A stretch of DNA of 9,559 nucleotides, taken from Victivallales bacterium. GTDB lineage: Bacteria > Verrucomicrobiota > Lentisphaeria > Oligosphaerales > Oligosphaeraceae. A program made the position numbers and the translations under genes. The notes under the pieces were generated by a model, which had not been told where the DNA came from, searched no databases, and worked only from the letters and a program-made list of their open reading frames with translations. The stretch covers positions 1 through 9,559 of the forward strand of contig JAGCTA010000535.1 of assembly GCA_017963875.1 (NCBI GenBank), written 5' to 3'. Shown in pieces: positions 1 to 6,901 of this stretch. Each line of letters begins with the position of its first letter. Position 1 is the stretch's first letter.

Positions 1-14
1 GGTTACTGATATTT

Positions 15-29
15 GACCCCATCGGGGTC
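15..29. other. Short GC-rich stem-loop downstream of the regulator gene
   Basis: GACCCC (15-20) and GGGGTC (24-29) form a perfect 6-bp stem with an ATC loop, about 85 bases past the stop of the DeoR gene. On the minus strand it is followed by AAATATCAG, so it lacks the U-tract of a standard terminator. On the plus strand it is followed by only three T residues. It could weakly end transcription in either direction or belong to a feature outside the window. The rest of 30-114 shows nothing I can assign. Confidence 0.3.
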
Positions 30-114
30 TTTCAGCGAATTTGTTCGGTACAATTACCATCTCCCATGGGGAACAGAGCATTGGATTAAAAATGAGATAA
101 TGGCTGAAGGCATG

Positions 115-897
115 TCAGACGACGATGACCTCCATGTTGTTTTCCCTGAATTTTGCGAGTAGTTTCGATGGTATTCCGCTGTCTGTGATGAGTGTGCGAT
201 GTTTGGCTGCAAGCGAGGCATAGGTGACAAATGAGCGGCGACCGATTTTGGAACTGTCAGCCAGAATGTAGCAATGACTGCTTTGCTCCAATATCATGGC
301 ATCCATTGCGGCTGTCTCGTCGTCGGTTGTGCCAAGCGTGCCATCTTCGGAAATGCTGTCAACTCCAAGAAAGGCCCTGGTGAAGGAATAACGGCGGAGG
401 GCATCCAGCGTGACTGAGCCGCAGAAATCCATGCGGGAAGCGCGCAGATGGCCGCCCGTGACCATGACGGAACAATGGTTGGCGAGTGTCGCGCTGCATG
501 CCATGGAGATGGTGATGATTTCCAGGTCTTCGACGGGGGTGTTTGCGAGTCGGTCAGCGAGGCTTCGGCTGCATTCGGCGACCGTCGTGCCTGAGTCGAG
601 GAAAACTCGGTCACGGGCTGAGATGAAGCCGCAAGCCACGTTGGCGATGCGTCGTTTTTCCAGCAGATGGCTTTCCGCTTCGCGCGTGTAGATGTAGGCG
701 GTTGCGACGGAATCCACGGGCAGACGGATGCCACCGTGGACTCGAATCAGTCGTTTTTCCGTTTCCAGTTCCGCAAAATATCGGCGCAGGCTCGGTTCGG
801 AGAGTTTGAGCATATCGCTCAAATCTCCGATGCCGAGACTGCCATGGCGCTCCAGCATTTCGACAATGCGTCGTTTGTTGGCTTCGCTTTTTTTCAT
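115..897 (-). CDS. DeoR-family transcriptional regulator
   Basis: Predicted cytoplasmic sugar-responsive regulator of 260 aa, a normal length for the DeoR family. The N-terminus (about residues 5-57) is a DeoR-type winged helix-turn-helix, with the recognition-helix region SEPSLRRYFAEL followed by the family signature RVHGG at about 52-56. Residues from about 75 onward form the DeoR sensor domain, with the phosphosugar-binding-type motif DSGTT at 101-105, TGG at 147-149, FLGVD at 176-180 and ADSSKIGRRSF at 213-223. A start at 963 would add 22 residues that lie inside the upstream gene and look unlike the family. I chose the ATG at 897, preceded by an AAGAG ribosome-binding site and matching the usual N-terminus. 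It begins one base after the stop of the oxidoreductase gene, so the two are probably translationally coupled. DeoR proteins usually repress catabolic operons and are released by a phosphorylated sugar; that role here is inferred, and the effector is unknown. Confidence 0.93.
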   Translation of the reverse strand: MKKSEANKRRIVEMLERHGSLGIGDLSDMLKLSEPSLRRYFAELETEKRLIRVHGGIRLPVDSVATAYIYTREAESHLLEKRRIANVACGFISARDRVFLDSGTTVAECSRSLADRLANTPVEDLEIITISMACSATLANHCSVMVTGGHLRASRMDFCGSVTLDALRRYSFTRAFLGVDSISEDGTLGTTDDETAAMDAMILEQSSHCYILADSSKIGRRSFVTYASLAAKHRTLITDSGIPSKLLAKFRENNMEVIVV

Positions 898-898
898 G

Positions 899-2443
899 TC
901 AGCGGCTCTTGGCGAAATCAGCCAGCCAAGCGCGCAGTTCGGCGACTGAAGCGTCAGTATCATAGACTTTCTTCAGGTCAACATAATCCAGCGACTGGCG
1001 GATGGTTTTGCCTGGAAGCGTATCTGGATAGGCGTTCATGATTTTTTCCGCCTCGCGGCACCATTCGGCGATGTTCGGCAACTCGTCAGCCAGTCTGGTG
1101 ACACTCTTGGCGACGACGAGTTTGCTGTTCGCATCAGCGAGATACGGGAAGACCTTCATGCCGTCCCATGCGCGTTTGGCAAGCAGAATGCCATTGTTTG
1201 CGTTCATCGGGAAGAGTTTTGTCATTAACGGCGTGAAATTGCCTGAAATGGCGGGATCGTGCCCTGCGGGGAAGATGGATTCTGCATCGAGCATCTTCTC
1301 GAAATGCGTATCGTTTCTGAACTTGTCGCGGTCGGACTTGTTTCTAAAGTCAGGGATGTCAATAGGTGCCCCGTTCATTCTGGTGCTTCTGACGGCGAGG
1401 AGCCCCGTGAGTGTGAGGTCGGCGGCGGCATAGACGTTCCAAGGCGCAGGTTCACCCGTGAGAATCTGCCGTGCGAAATAGTATAGTTCCCAGAAATCGC
1501 CGCCGCCGTGTCCAGTGGCTTCGGCCAGTTTGCCGAGGTCGCCTGGCCAATCGGGGTTGATGCTGAGGTAGGAACCGTTGCCGCAGCCGCCGACGCGAAT
1601 CTTCAGGCCGTCGCGGATGTTTTCAGCGGAAGCATTGGTGCCGTAGATGCGTCCTGCGGCATGATTGTCGTTGGTGGTTGAACCCATGAGGTTCCGCATG
1701 AGACCGCCGTTGTCCATCGTGATAAGTGAAGGCGAGATTCTTCCATGCATGCCTTCCTCCCAGACTGGATAGCCTGGCAGCATGACTTTGCAGGGGAGGG
1801 CCTCCACGCGGACGGGACGGCGCCCCGTGATGTTCATCAGCGGGCCGAGGGAGTGCGTGTTGTAGAGGTGGCTGTCGAGGGCGCAACGCCAGTTGTGCAG
1901 ATGGTAGCCAGGCTCGACAGGCAGCCCGCCATCGACGTTGTACGCATAGCACAGCGTGCGGCAGTCATGGACATATTCGTATTCGCCGTACATGAATTCG
2001 CCGAAGAAACCCTCGTCCCAAAGATTCTTCAGGAACATGTTCGGCTTGGTGAAAGGATAGTTCTCCAGAAGATTATAGACCTTGCCGCTTTTCTCGACGG
2101 CCTCGACGAGTTTGACGCCGTCTGCTGGCGTCAGGAAGGAGGTCACTTCGCACATGACGTGCTTGCCCGCGTCCAGGGCTTTCAGAGCGTGTCTGCCGTG
2201 GTCTGGGAAGTATGTGGCGATGAGGACTGCATCAAAATCGCGTGACAGGAATTCGTCCTCGTCTGCGGTTACAAAGGCACCAGGGACGTTTTTCAGGAAA
2301 TTTTCCCTCATGTGAGGATGGATGTCACAGCCTGCCACGACATCGATGTTGAGTGCGGCGGCGGAACGGATGAAATTTAGCCCGCGGCCAAGTCCCCAGA
2401 TGCCGAGTTTGATGCGTTTGTCTGTGTTGAAAACCCTGTCCAT
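899..2443 (-). CDS. Gfo/Idh/MocA-family protein, GH109-like (NAD-dependent)
   Basis: A 514-aa protein with no signal peptide, so predicted cytoplasmic. The N-terminal Rossmann fold is seen from the nucleotide-binding loop GIWGLGRG at about 14-21, an acidic strand end at D40, and the helix leading to GKHVMCE at 93-99. In sugar dehydrogenases of this family the next residues are Lys-Pro (the EKP motif with catalytic lysine); here E99 is followed by V100-T101. A LENY motif (126-129) and NTHSLGP (195-201) resemble segments of GH109 NAD-dependent alpha-N-acetylgalactosaminidases (EVP, LEN and THGLGP as remembered). A retaining glycosidase or eliminase chemistry through transient oxidation is therefore plausible, though specificity cannot be assigned. 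It is longer than a typical 350-aa dehydrogenase, with an extra C-terminal helical segment (about 400-514). The ATG at 2443 has a strong AAGGAG site (2451-2456) seven bases upstream. It is first of a two-gene unit with the DeoR gene, behind a promoter-like sequence and repeat array. Confidence 0.85.
   Translation of the reverse strand: MDRVFNTDKRIKLGIWGLGRGLNFIRSAAALNIDVVAGCDIHPHMRENFLKNVPGAFVTADEDEFLSRDFDAVLIATYFPDHGRHALKALDAGKHVMCEVTSFLTPADGVKLVEAVEKSGKVYNLLENYPFTKPNMFLKNLWDEGFFGEFMYGEYEYVHDCRTLCYAYNVDGGLPVEPGYHLHNWRCALDSHLYNTHSLGPLMNITGRRPVRVEALPCKVMLPGYPVWEEGMHGRISPSLITMDNGGLMRNLMGSTTNDNHAAGRIYGTNASAENIRDGLKIRVGGCGNGSYLSINPDWPGDLGKLAEATGHGGGDFWELYYFARQILTGEPAPWNVYAAADLTLTGLLAVRSTRMNGAPIDIPDFRNKSDRDKFRNDTHFEKMLDAESIFPAGHDPAISGNFTPLMTKLFPMNANNGILLAKRAWDGMKVFPYLADANSKLVVAKSVTRLADELPNIAEWCREAEKIMNAYPDTLPGKTIRQSLDYVDLKKVYDTDASVAELRAWLADFAKSR
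906..910 (-). promoter_or_regulatory. Ribosome-binding site of the DeoR gene, inside the upstream CDS
   Basis: On the minus strand the sequence reads AAGAG, eight bases before the ATG at 897-895. It lies within the last codons of the oxidoreductase gene. It supports the start at 897 over the longer ATG start at 963, and it fits re-initiation after the TGA at 901-899. Confidence 0.5.
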
Positions 2444-2480
2444 TGATGTGCTCCTTGCTTGGTGTTATGGGTAGAATCTG

Positions 2481-2516
2481 GCTGGAACCTCTAGAAAATC
2501 TAGAACCTCTAGAAAA
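2481..2516 (-). promoter_or_regulatory. Operator-like tandem array of CTAG boxes before the oxidoreductase gene
   Basis: Read on the minus strand, this stretch is four tandem 9-mers: TTTTCTAGA, GGTTCTAGA, TTTTCTAGA and GGTTCCAGC. Equivalently, an 18-bp unit is repeated twice (2516-2499 and 2498-2481) with 16 of 18 bases identical. Three units contain the palindrome TCTAGA (2490-2495, 2499-2504, 2508-2513). The array begins directly downstream of a plausible -10 box and so would cover the transcription start and early leader, a classic repressor position. A related triple CTAG array lies at 6871-6898. DeoR proteins commonly bind direct repeats, so the local regulator is the obvious candidate, but that link is inference. 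Confidence 0.6.
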
Positions 2517-2541
2517 ATAATACTGAAAGCAATGAAGTCAA
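2514..2541 (-). promoter_or_regulatory. Putative sigma-70-type promoter of the oxidoreductase-DeoR unit
   Basis: On the minus strand a -35-like TTGACT (2541-2536) is followed after 16 bases by a -10-like TATTTT (2519-2514). The match to the E. coli consensus is 5/6 and 4/6. The predicted start falls near 2507-2505, giving a leader of about 60 bases before the ATG at 2443. It lies in the only large gap of the cluster (210 bp) and abuts the CTAG array. Consensus promoters of this phylum are not well known to me, so confidence is moderate. Confidence 0.5.
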
Positions 2542-2605
2542 GGAGGAAAATGAGCGGAATGATAAAAAATGGAAGTTTTTTTATGTTTTGCTCAAAAAAG
2601 TATTA

Positions 2606-2647
2606 GGTACAGAGGGGGCTTGAATAAAAGGCATAGAGGGGGCTTGA
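2606..2647. repeat. 18-bp imperfect direct repeat downstream of the 690-aa gene
   Basis: GGTACAGAGGGGGCTTGA (2606-2623) and GGCATAGAGGGGGCTTGA (2630-2647) are direct repeats on a 24-bp period, identical at 16 of 18 positions with a perfect 13-bp core AGAGGGGGCTTGA. They begin just after the stop of the upstream gene (2654). They contain no inverted repeat, so they do not look like an intrinsic terminator. They could be a short dispersed repeat or a protein-binding site. Confidence 0.55.
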
Positions 2648-2653
2648 CTCAAC

Positions 2654-4726
2654 TCATTCCATCTCGTAGACGTGTACGCCATACGGTCCAAAGGAGTCAT
2701 CGAATGTATTGCCATTGACTGTCAGGAGGCGTTTCTCGAAGTACTCCTTGGCGGAGGTGATGCCTGGTACGGCGAATTTCACCTTGAGGTCCTTCATTGC
2801 GGAATTGCAGACAATGAGGTATTTTTTGCCGCTGTGTTCCTTGAGGAGCGTGTTGACGGAATCATAGCCCAGGCCGTCCGTCGCGGGGCCAGAAAGGATG
2901 GTCGCGGTCTGCGTCTGTTCGACAGGCATTTCGCAATACATGTCGTAGAGTTCCTTGAATTCGCGGATGACGCCTGTGAGGATGGTCCACTGCTCGTCGG
3001 AATAGCCGCGAGTCGCGTTTTCTGTGTCCCTGTAGCCTGCGTAACGATACCAATAGACACCATGAGAGCCGTGGATGACGGAGAGGTAACTCATGGCACG
3101 CAATTCGTCTCTTGTCGGCATGCGGTTCCAGGTTTTGCTGGTCTTTGCATAATGGAAATACTGTACGGCGGGCCAGATGGTGCGTTGTTTGACGCCGTTG
3201 CGTGCCCAGTCACGTTTGATGTATTTCATGTCACGGATGACTTCGGGAACCATTTTCGCGGTCAATTCAGGTGTTTCAGTGCCTGGAATGCAGTTGCCGA
3301 CGGGATAGAGTTCAGGGGAGAAGATGTCGGAACCGAAGACATAATCCGTGTAACGGCTTGAAGGATTGTTGTCGCCGTTGCCGCCCCAGAGTCCCATGGC
3401 GTCTCCCTGCTGAGTCAGCCTCCATGGATCCACCGCCTTGATTGCCTCGAATTTGGCGCGGTGTTGTTCTGGTGTAATCCAACTGGCCGTGTCATCACCG
3501 ACCTTCCAGAGGAGCACTTGGCCGATGTGTTTTTGGCGCAGGATGCCAGCGACGATGTCCTCAACCTTGTTTTCGTTGTTGTTGTTCGTAGGATTGAACT
3601 GAATATAGATATTGTGCTTTACCGCGGCGTTCAGGAACTCCTGTGCATCCTTCCAACTCATGTTGTACGAACTCCAATGGCGTGCGAAATTCACACCAGC
3701 GGCGGCGGCTTCCTCGAATGCCTTGTCGAATGAATTGCCGTTTCGACCTTGCTTGATAAGGCAGGCGAGTCCGAGCACGAAGAACGGCTTGCCGTCTTTC
3801 ATCACCATGCCGTCCTCACGGACGGTCATCTTGACAGGGCTGGGCGGAATACCGATGCCGACGACGCATGTGGAGTCATCCGTGTTGCCGATGACGTCCT
3901 GTACGGAAATCTTGAAGAAATGCGCTCCCTGCGACAGCGCTTGTTTGGGTGTATACACAATGGTGCCATTTGTGCCACGGGCGATTTGAGAGGAGATGTC
4001 ATTGCCGTCCAACGCGATCTTCAGTTTAGTCCATTCAACGGTTTGCGGCGCTTCGACTCGAAACACGACTGGTGCCATGCCATCATCTATTGGTGATGGG
4101 CTTGTGCGGTAGACGGAATGCGCAAGCGTTCCTTTGAACGGAAGTGCGGCGATTTCAGACGCCGTGCCGACCGTAAAGAGCAATTTTGAGAGGACGACCT
4201 TTTCTCCTTGGAGAAGGTCGGGCATGTCAAAGCCGAAATGCACCTCGGCTTTGACCGCGCCTTTTGGAATGGTGCCGCGTATGGTTGTCCATCCAGGCGT
4301 CTCCAAAGGGAAACGCATGGACGGCGTGTATGGAGTCTCCTCTTTCATTCGCTTGTTCTCGCAGTCATACCACAGGATGCGGTGGTGGTAGCCGTCTTTG
4401 AAGCCATGGAAGCGGTTAATCTGCTTGGATGAACCGATGAGCAACGTTAGGTCGAAGTCCGTGGCACCCTTGGGAAGTTCGCATGGCTTGCTCTTCAACT
4501 CGAATGCCGTGTCGAAAAGGCGTCCCTTGATGGGCTGCTGTTTTTCGTTGCGCGACATCGTCAGGCCGTCATCTGCGTAGAAGACAGCGGAGAACGGCAG
4601 GAAGATTTTGATTTCCTGCCAGAGTTTTGTGTTTGGCGTCTTGAAATCGTCTTCCAGCAGCGTTTGGGAAGCCATGGCGATTCCAGAAAAGAAACATAAC
4701 GCAAGCAAGCCGAGTGTCTTCTTCAT
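2654..4726 (-). CDS. Secreted glycoside hydrolase-like protein (690 aa, TIM-barrel)
   Basis: Exported protein with a clear signal peptide (MKK, hydrophobic core, cleavage likely after AMA at residue 19). Layout: an N-terminal beta-sandwich-like region resembling carbohydrate-binding modules (about 20-190), an Ig-like segment (about 215-292, with IALDGNDISS and GAHFFKISVQDVIGN), and a beta/alpha-barrel glycosidase-like domain opening at DGKPFFVLG (311-319). The barrel carries VLLWKVGDDTASW (404-416), SPELYP (470-475), AVQYF (520-524), MPTRDELRAMSYLSVIHG (536-553) and a final strand GVYWY (556-560). A small beta domain ends PYGVHVYEME. Architecture matches the adjacent upstream gene, also 690 aa, suggesting an old duplication, but the DEP motif of that protein reads DDT here, so catalysis may be altered or lost. 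I cannot place it in a numbered GH family. Start at 4726 is supported by GAGGAG (4732-4737) five bases upstream; the gap to the previous gene is 47 bp, consistent with co-transcription. Confidence 0.82.
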   Translation of the reverse strand: MKKTLGLLALCFFSGIAMASQTLLEDDFKTPNTKLWQEIKIFLPFSAVFYADDGLTMSRNEKQQPIKGRLFDTAFELKSKPCELPKGATDFDLTLLIGSSKQINRFHGFKDGYHHRILWYDCENKRMKEETPYTPSMRFPLETPGWTTIRGTIPKGAVKAEVHFGFDMPDLLQGEKVVLSKLLFTVGTASEIAALPFKGTLAHSVYRTSPSPIDDGMAPVVFRVEAPQTVEWTKLKIALDGNDISSQIARGTNGTIVYTPKQALSQGAHFFKISVQDVIGNTDDSTCVVGIGIPPSPVKMTVREDGMVMKDGKPFFVLGLACLIKQGRNGNSFDKAFEEAAAAGVNFARHWSSYNMSWKDAQEFLNAAVKHNIYIQFNPTNNNNENKVEDIVAGILRQKHIGQVLLWKVGDDTASWITPEQHRAKFEAIKAVDPWRLTQQGDAMGLWGGNGDNNPSSRYTDYVFGSDIFSPELYPVGNCIPGTETPELTAKMVPEVIRDMKYIKRDWARNGVKQRTIWPAVQYFHYAKTSKTWNRMPTRDELRAMSYLSVIHGSHGVYWYRYAGYRDTENATRGYSDEQWTILTGVIREFKELYDMYCEMPVEQTQTATILSGPATDGLGYDSVNTLLKEHSGKKYLIVCNSAMKDLKVKFAVPGITSAKEYFEKRLLTVNGNTFDDSFGPYGVHVYEME

Positions 4727-4773
4727 GGGCGCTCCTCAATGTTTACATCCTATTAGAAAAGAAGGGAATGTGC

Positions 4774-6846
4774 TTATTTCAGCACTTCGACGCCATACGG
4801 GCGGAGGTTGATTTTCTGCTCAAACGAGAGTGCCTTGACCTCAAACTCAATCGCCTTTTCGGTCGTGTTGATGAGTCCGAGTGCATAGCGTCCATCGGAT
4901 GCCTGGCGGCACCAGTAATCGACGCCTTCGGGCAACTTGAGGTCCTTCTGTGGCGCATTGCGCCCGATGAGGAATGGATAGAGCGTGCGGAGTTCGCGGG
5001 CGCACGTGACGGTTTCCGCCCACTGGATTGGGGAATCCCTGCGCATGTCGTAGCGGGAACTGGGCAACCAGTAGTAGATGATGCCCTGGACGTTCGCTGC
5101 GAGTGCAAGATGCGTCATACAGCGGATTTTACCTGCCTTAGGCTCAACATCTTCGTACTTCATTCCTCTGACGCTGACCTGCTTCCAGTCGAATGCCTGG
5201 ACGACACACCAGAGCGACTGCTTGTTCTTGCAGATGCGGCGCATGGCTTCAAGCGTCCTCTTGACGTCCGTGATGGGGCTGTTGGGGATGGGGTAGGGGT
5301 CATGCCAGAAGATTTCGGATAGGCCGTCGCCGAGGAATTTGATGACAGGGGCGGTTTCATTTGGCTGGCAAAGGAGGAGGATTCGCGGCACGTTCGGGCA
5401 GGCGGCCTTGACGGCGTCCGCGCCGTTCTTCATGCTGTGCTGGTTGATCCAGAGTTCGGGCTCATCAGCGAGATAGATGCTGAGCAGTGCGGGCTGGTCG
5501 TACATGGCCGCCGCTGTTTTCTGGAGTTCAAGGTGGTCATCTGCTTTCAGTGCATTCCGCGAAATGCCCATGAATGCATAGACGTTGTTCTTACGGCAGT
5601 CGTCAAGATATTTCACGATGGCTGAATCATCGCGCTTTGACTCGAAATCATAGCAGTGCGTGACGTTGAAGCCAGCCTCGTGGATGCCGTCGAAGTTCGT
5701 CTTGTCGTCGGACGGGTCGCGGTAGGTGCCGATCGGGAAAAACGGCTCGTTGTCGATGAGGAGCATGTTGTCGTCGCGGAAGGCGTATTTATGTGCGGGG
5801 TTCTTGTTGACCAGAATATGAGTCGATTCCTTTCCTTCAGCTGTGATGATGATGTCGTATGTCCCTTTTGGCAATGGTGCCGTGGGTGTGAATGTGATTT
5901 CGTTCCCTGTCTTTTTCGTGATTGTCAGTGCATTGCCGTTAATTGTCGCGGAGACGGTTTTCGGCAGTTGCGGATAGAAGCCGAATGTGAGTTCGGGCTT
6001 TTCCCTGTAGGTGCCGTTGGCAAACTTTGGCGTGACTTTATAGGTGATGTCCTGCGGGAGCGCGGGGAGAGTGAACTCGGCGTTCATAGGAGGATAGGTT
6101 CCACGACTGCACCAGTTGCCTTTAGCGTACCATTTGCCAGGAGTCAGCGTGAACGGAAACGTGAATGTGTCTTTTGTGTGGACCATTTCGGCGAAAGACG
6201 CATTTTCAGGGAATGAGGGATCCTGGCTGACGGTGATTCGGAGCACGCAAGGGACGCGCGCCTTGAAGAGAAAATCAGGCGAGTCAAAACTGAATACGGG
6301 CGGGTTGACGGACGCATCGACTTTCCAGTTGGTCGTCAAATCCGTCTTGTGGACTTCAATATCCTTGAACTGTGCTTTGCCCTGGCCTTCGACGCAGACC
6401 CAGATTTCAATGAACGCGACGTTGTCAGGAATCGGCTGCGTCATGCCAATGGTGACTGTCTGCCAGTCGCCCGTGTCATAGCCGCCGCGCGGGAACTCGC
6501 CGCCAGCAACCCAACCTTTTGTCCTGTCGGCAAAGCCGAAAAATACCGTGGCCCCACGATCGAAATTGTTGCGCCTCTCGACTCCCATCGGCTTGACCTT
6601 GATGGAACCGCCGTACATGGCGCCTTTTTCGACGGGGACGTAGTAGAGGAGATAATTACGCTCGCCGCCCGTCGCCTCAATTTGGAGGACGTCATCGACG
6701 GATGTGACGCCGCTGGCGGGCACCGTCCAGCCTGCGGCTTTCATTGCTTCGGGTGTGTCGGAAAGGCTGGTCTGGAATACCGTCTGGTCTGCCAGAACGG
6801 GCAGAAGGGAAAGTGTGAGAAGTAATGACAGAAGAAGATGTTTCAT
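4774..6846 (-). CDS. Secreted glycoside hydrolase-like protein (690 aa, TIM-barrel, DEP motif)
   Basis: Exported protein with a signal peptide (MKHLLLSLLLTLSLLPVLA, cleavage likely after A19). Next come a beta-rich carbohydrate-binding-like region (about 20-168), an FN3-like domain like those preceding polysaccharide-active enzymes (about 178-262, with NPPVFSF and PGKWYAKGNW), and an Ig-like segment (about 272-348, ending PLPKGTYDIIITAEG). A beta/alpha-barrel opens at IDNEPFFPIGTYR (364-376). The barrel carries LLSIYLADEPELW (454-466), where D461-E462-P463 is the likely acid/base site as in clan A glycosidases, HDPYP (515-519), VVQAFDW (548-554) and VQGIIYYW (586-593). At the strand-7 position of the usual nucleophile glutamate I see Gln550. 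The substrate is unknown. The ATG at 6846 has AAAGGA six bases upstream. A triple-CTAG array fills part of the 55-bp gap before the gene, so it may begin its own transcript or be a control point within a longer operon. Confidence 0.83.
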   Translation of the reverse strand: MKHLLLSLLLTLSLLPVLADQTVFQTSLSDTPEAMKAAGWTVPASGVTSVDDVLQIEATGGERNYLLYYVPVEKGAMYGGSIKVKPMGVERRNNFDRGATVFFGFADRTKGWVAGGEFPRGGYDTGDWQTVTIGMTQPIPDNVAFIEIWVCVEGQGKAQFKDIEVHKTDLTTNWKVDASVNPPVFSFDSPDFLFKARVPCVLRITVSQDPSFPENASFAEMVHTKDTFTFPFTLTPGKWYAKGNWCSRGTYPPMNAEFTLPALPQDITYKVTPKFANGTYREKPELTFGFYPQLPKTVSATINGNALTITKKTGNEITFTPTAPLPKGTYDIIITAEGKESTHILVNKNPAHKYAFRDDNMLLIDNEPFFPIGTYRDPSDDKTNFDGIHEAGFNVTHCYDFESKRDDSAIVKYLDDCRKNNVYAFMGISRNALKADDHLELQKTAAAMYDQPALLSIYLADEPELWINQHSMKNGADAVKAACPNVPRILLLCQPNETAPVIKFLGDGLSEIFWHDPYPIPNSPITDVKRTLEAMRRICKNKQSLWCVVQAFDWKQVSVRGMKYEDVEPKAGKIRCMTHLALAANVQGIIYYWLPSSRYDMRRDSPIQWAETVTCARELRTLYPFLIGRNAPQKDLKLPEGVDYWCRQASDGRYALGLINTTEKAIEFEVKALSFEQKINLRPYGVEVLK

Positions 6847-6870
6847 GGGTGGTCCTTTTATGTGTGTTTC

Positions 6871-6898
6871 TCTAGAAAGTACTAGAAAATCTAGGCTA
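6871..6898 (-). promoter_or_regulatory. Operator-like CTAG triplet before the first 690-aa gene
   Basis: On the minus strand the sequence has three CTAG-centred units: TAGCCTAGA, TTTTCTAGT and ACTTTCTAGA, with CTAG cores at 6891-6894, 6882-6885 and 6872-6875 (spacing 9 and 10 bp). The core TTTTCTAG is shared with the array at 2481-2516. It lies 25-52 bases upstream of the ATG at 6846, between two genes only 55 bp apart. I see no convincing -35/-10 pair beside it, so whether a promoter is present is open. Confidence 0.5.
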
Positions 6899-6901
6899 AG
6901 T

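Noticed and set aside
52..59. ATTACCAT near the left end and its reverse complement near the right end (about 9520-9528)
   Set aside because: An eight- to nine-base match with no flanking similarity is expected by chance and gives no support for a mobile element bounding the window.
898..963. Longer start for the DeoR gene (ATG at 963)
   Set aside because: The extra 22 residues overlap the upstream gene and precede the normal DeoR N-terminus. The ATG at 897 has a ribosome-binding site and the right length.
2672..3361. Long plus-strand open frame (229 codons) opposite the 690-aa gene
   Set aside because: It lies wholly antisense to a gene with signal peptide and recognisable domains. Its composition is that of a mirror frame of GC-biased codons, and no family motif is visible.
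4714..6825. Several plus-strand open frames of 120-200 codons (4714-5322, 5656-6216, 6349-6825)
   Set aside because: All are opposite the second 690-aa gene, overlap each other's neighbourhoods, and show no ribosome-binding site or domain pattern.
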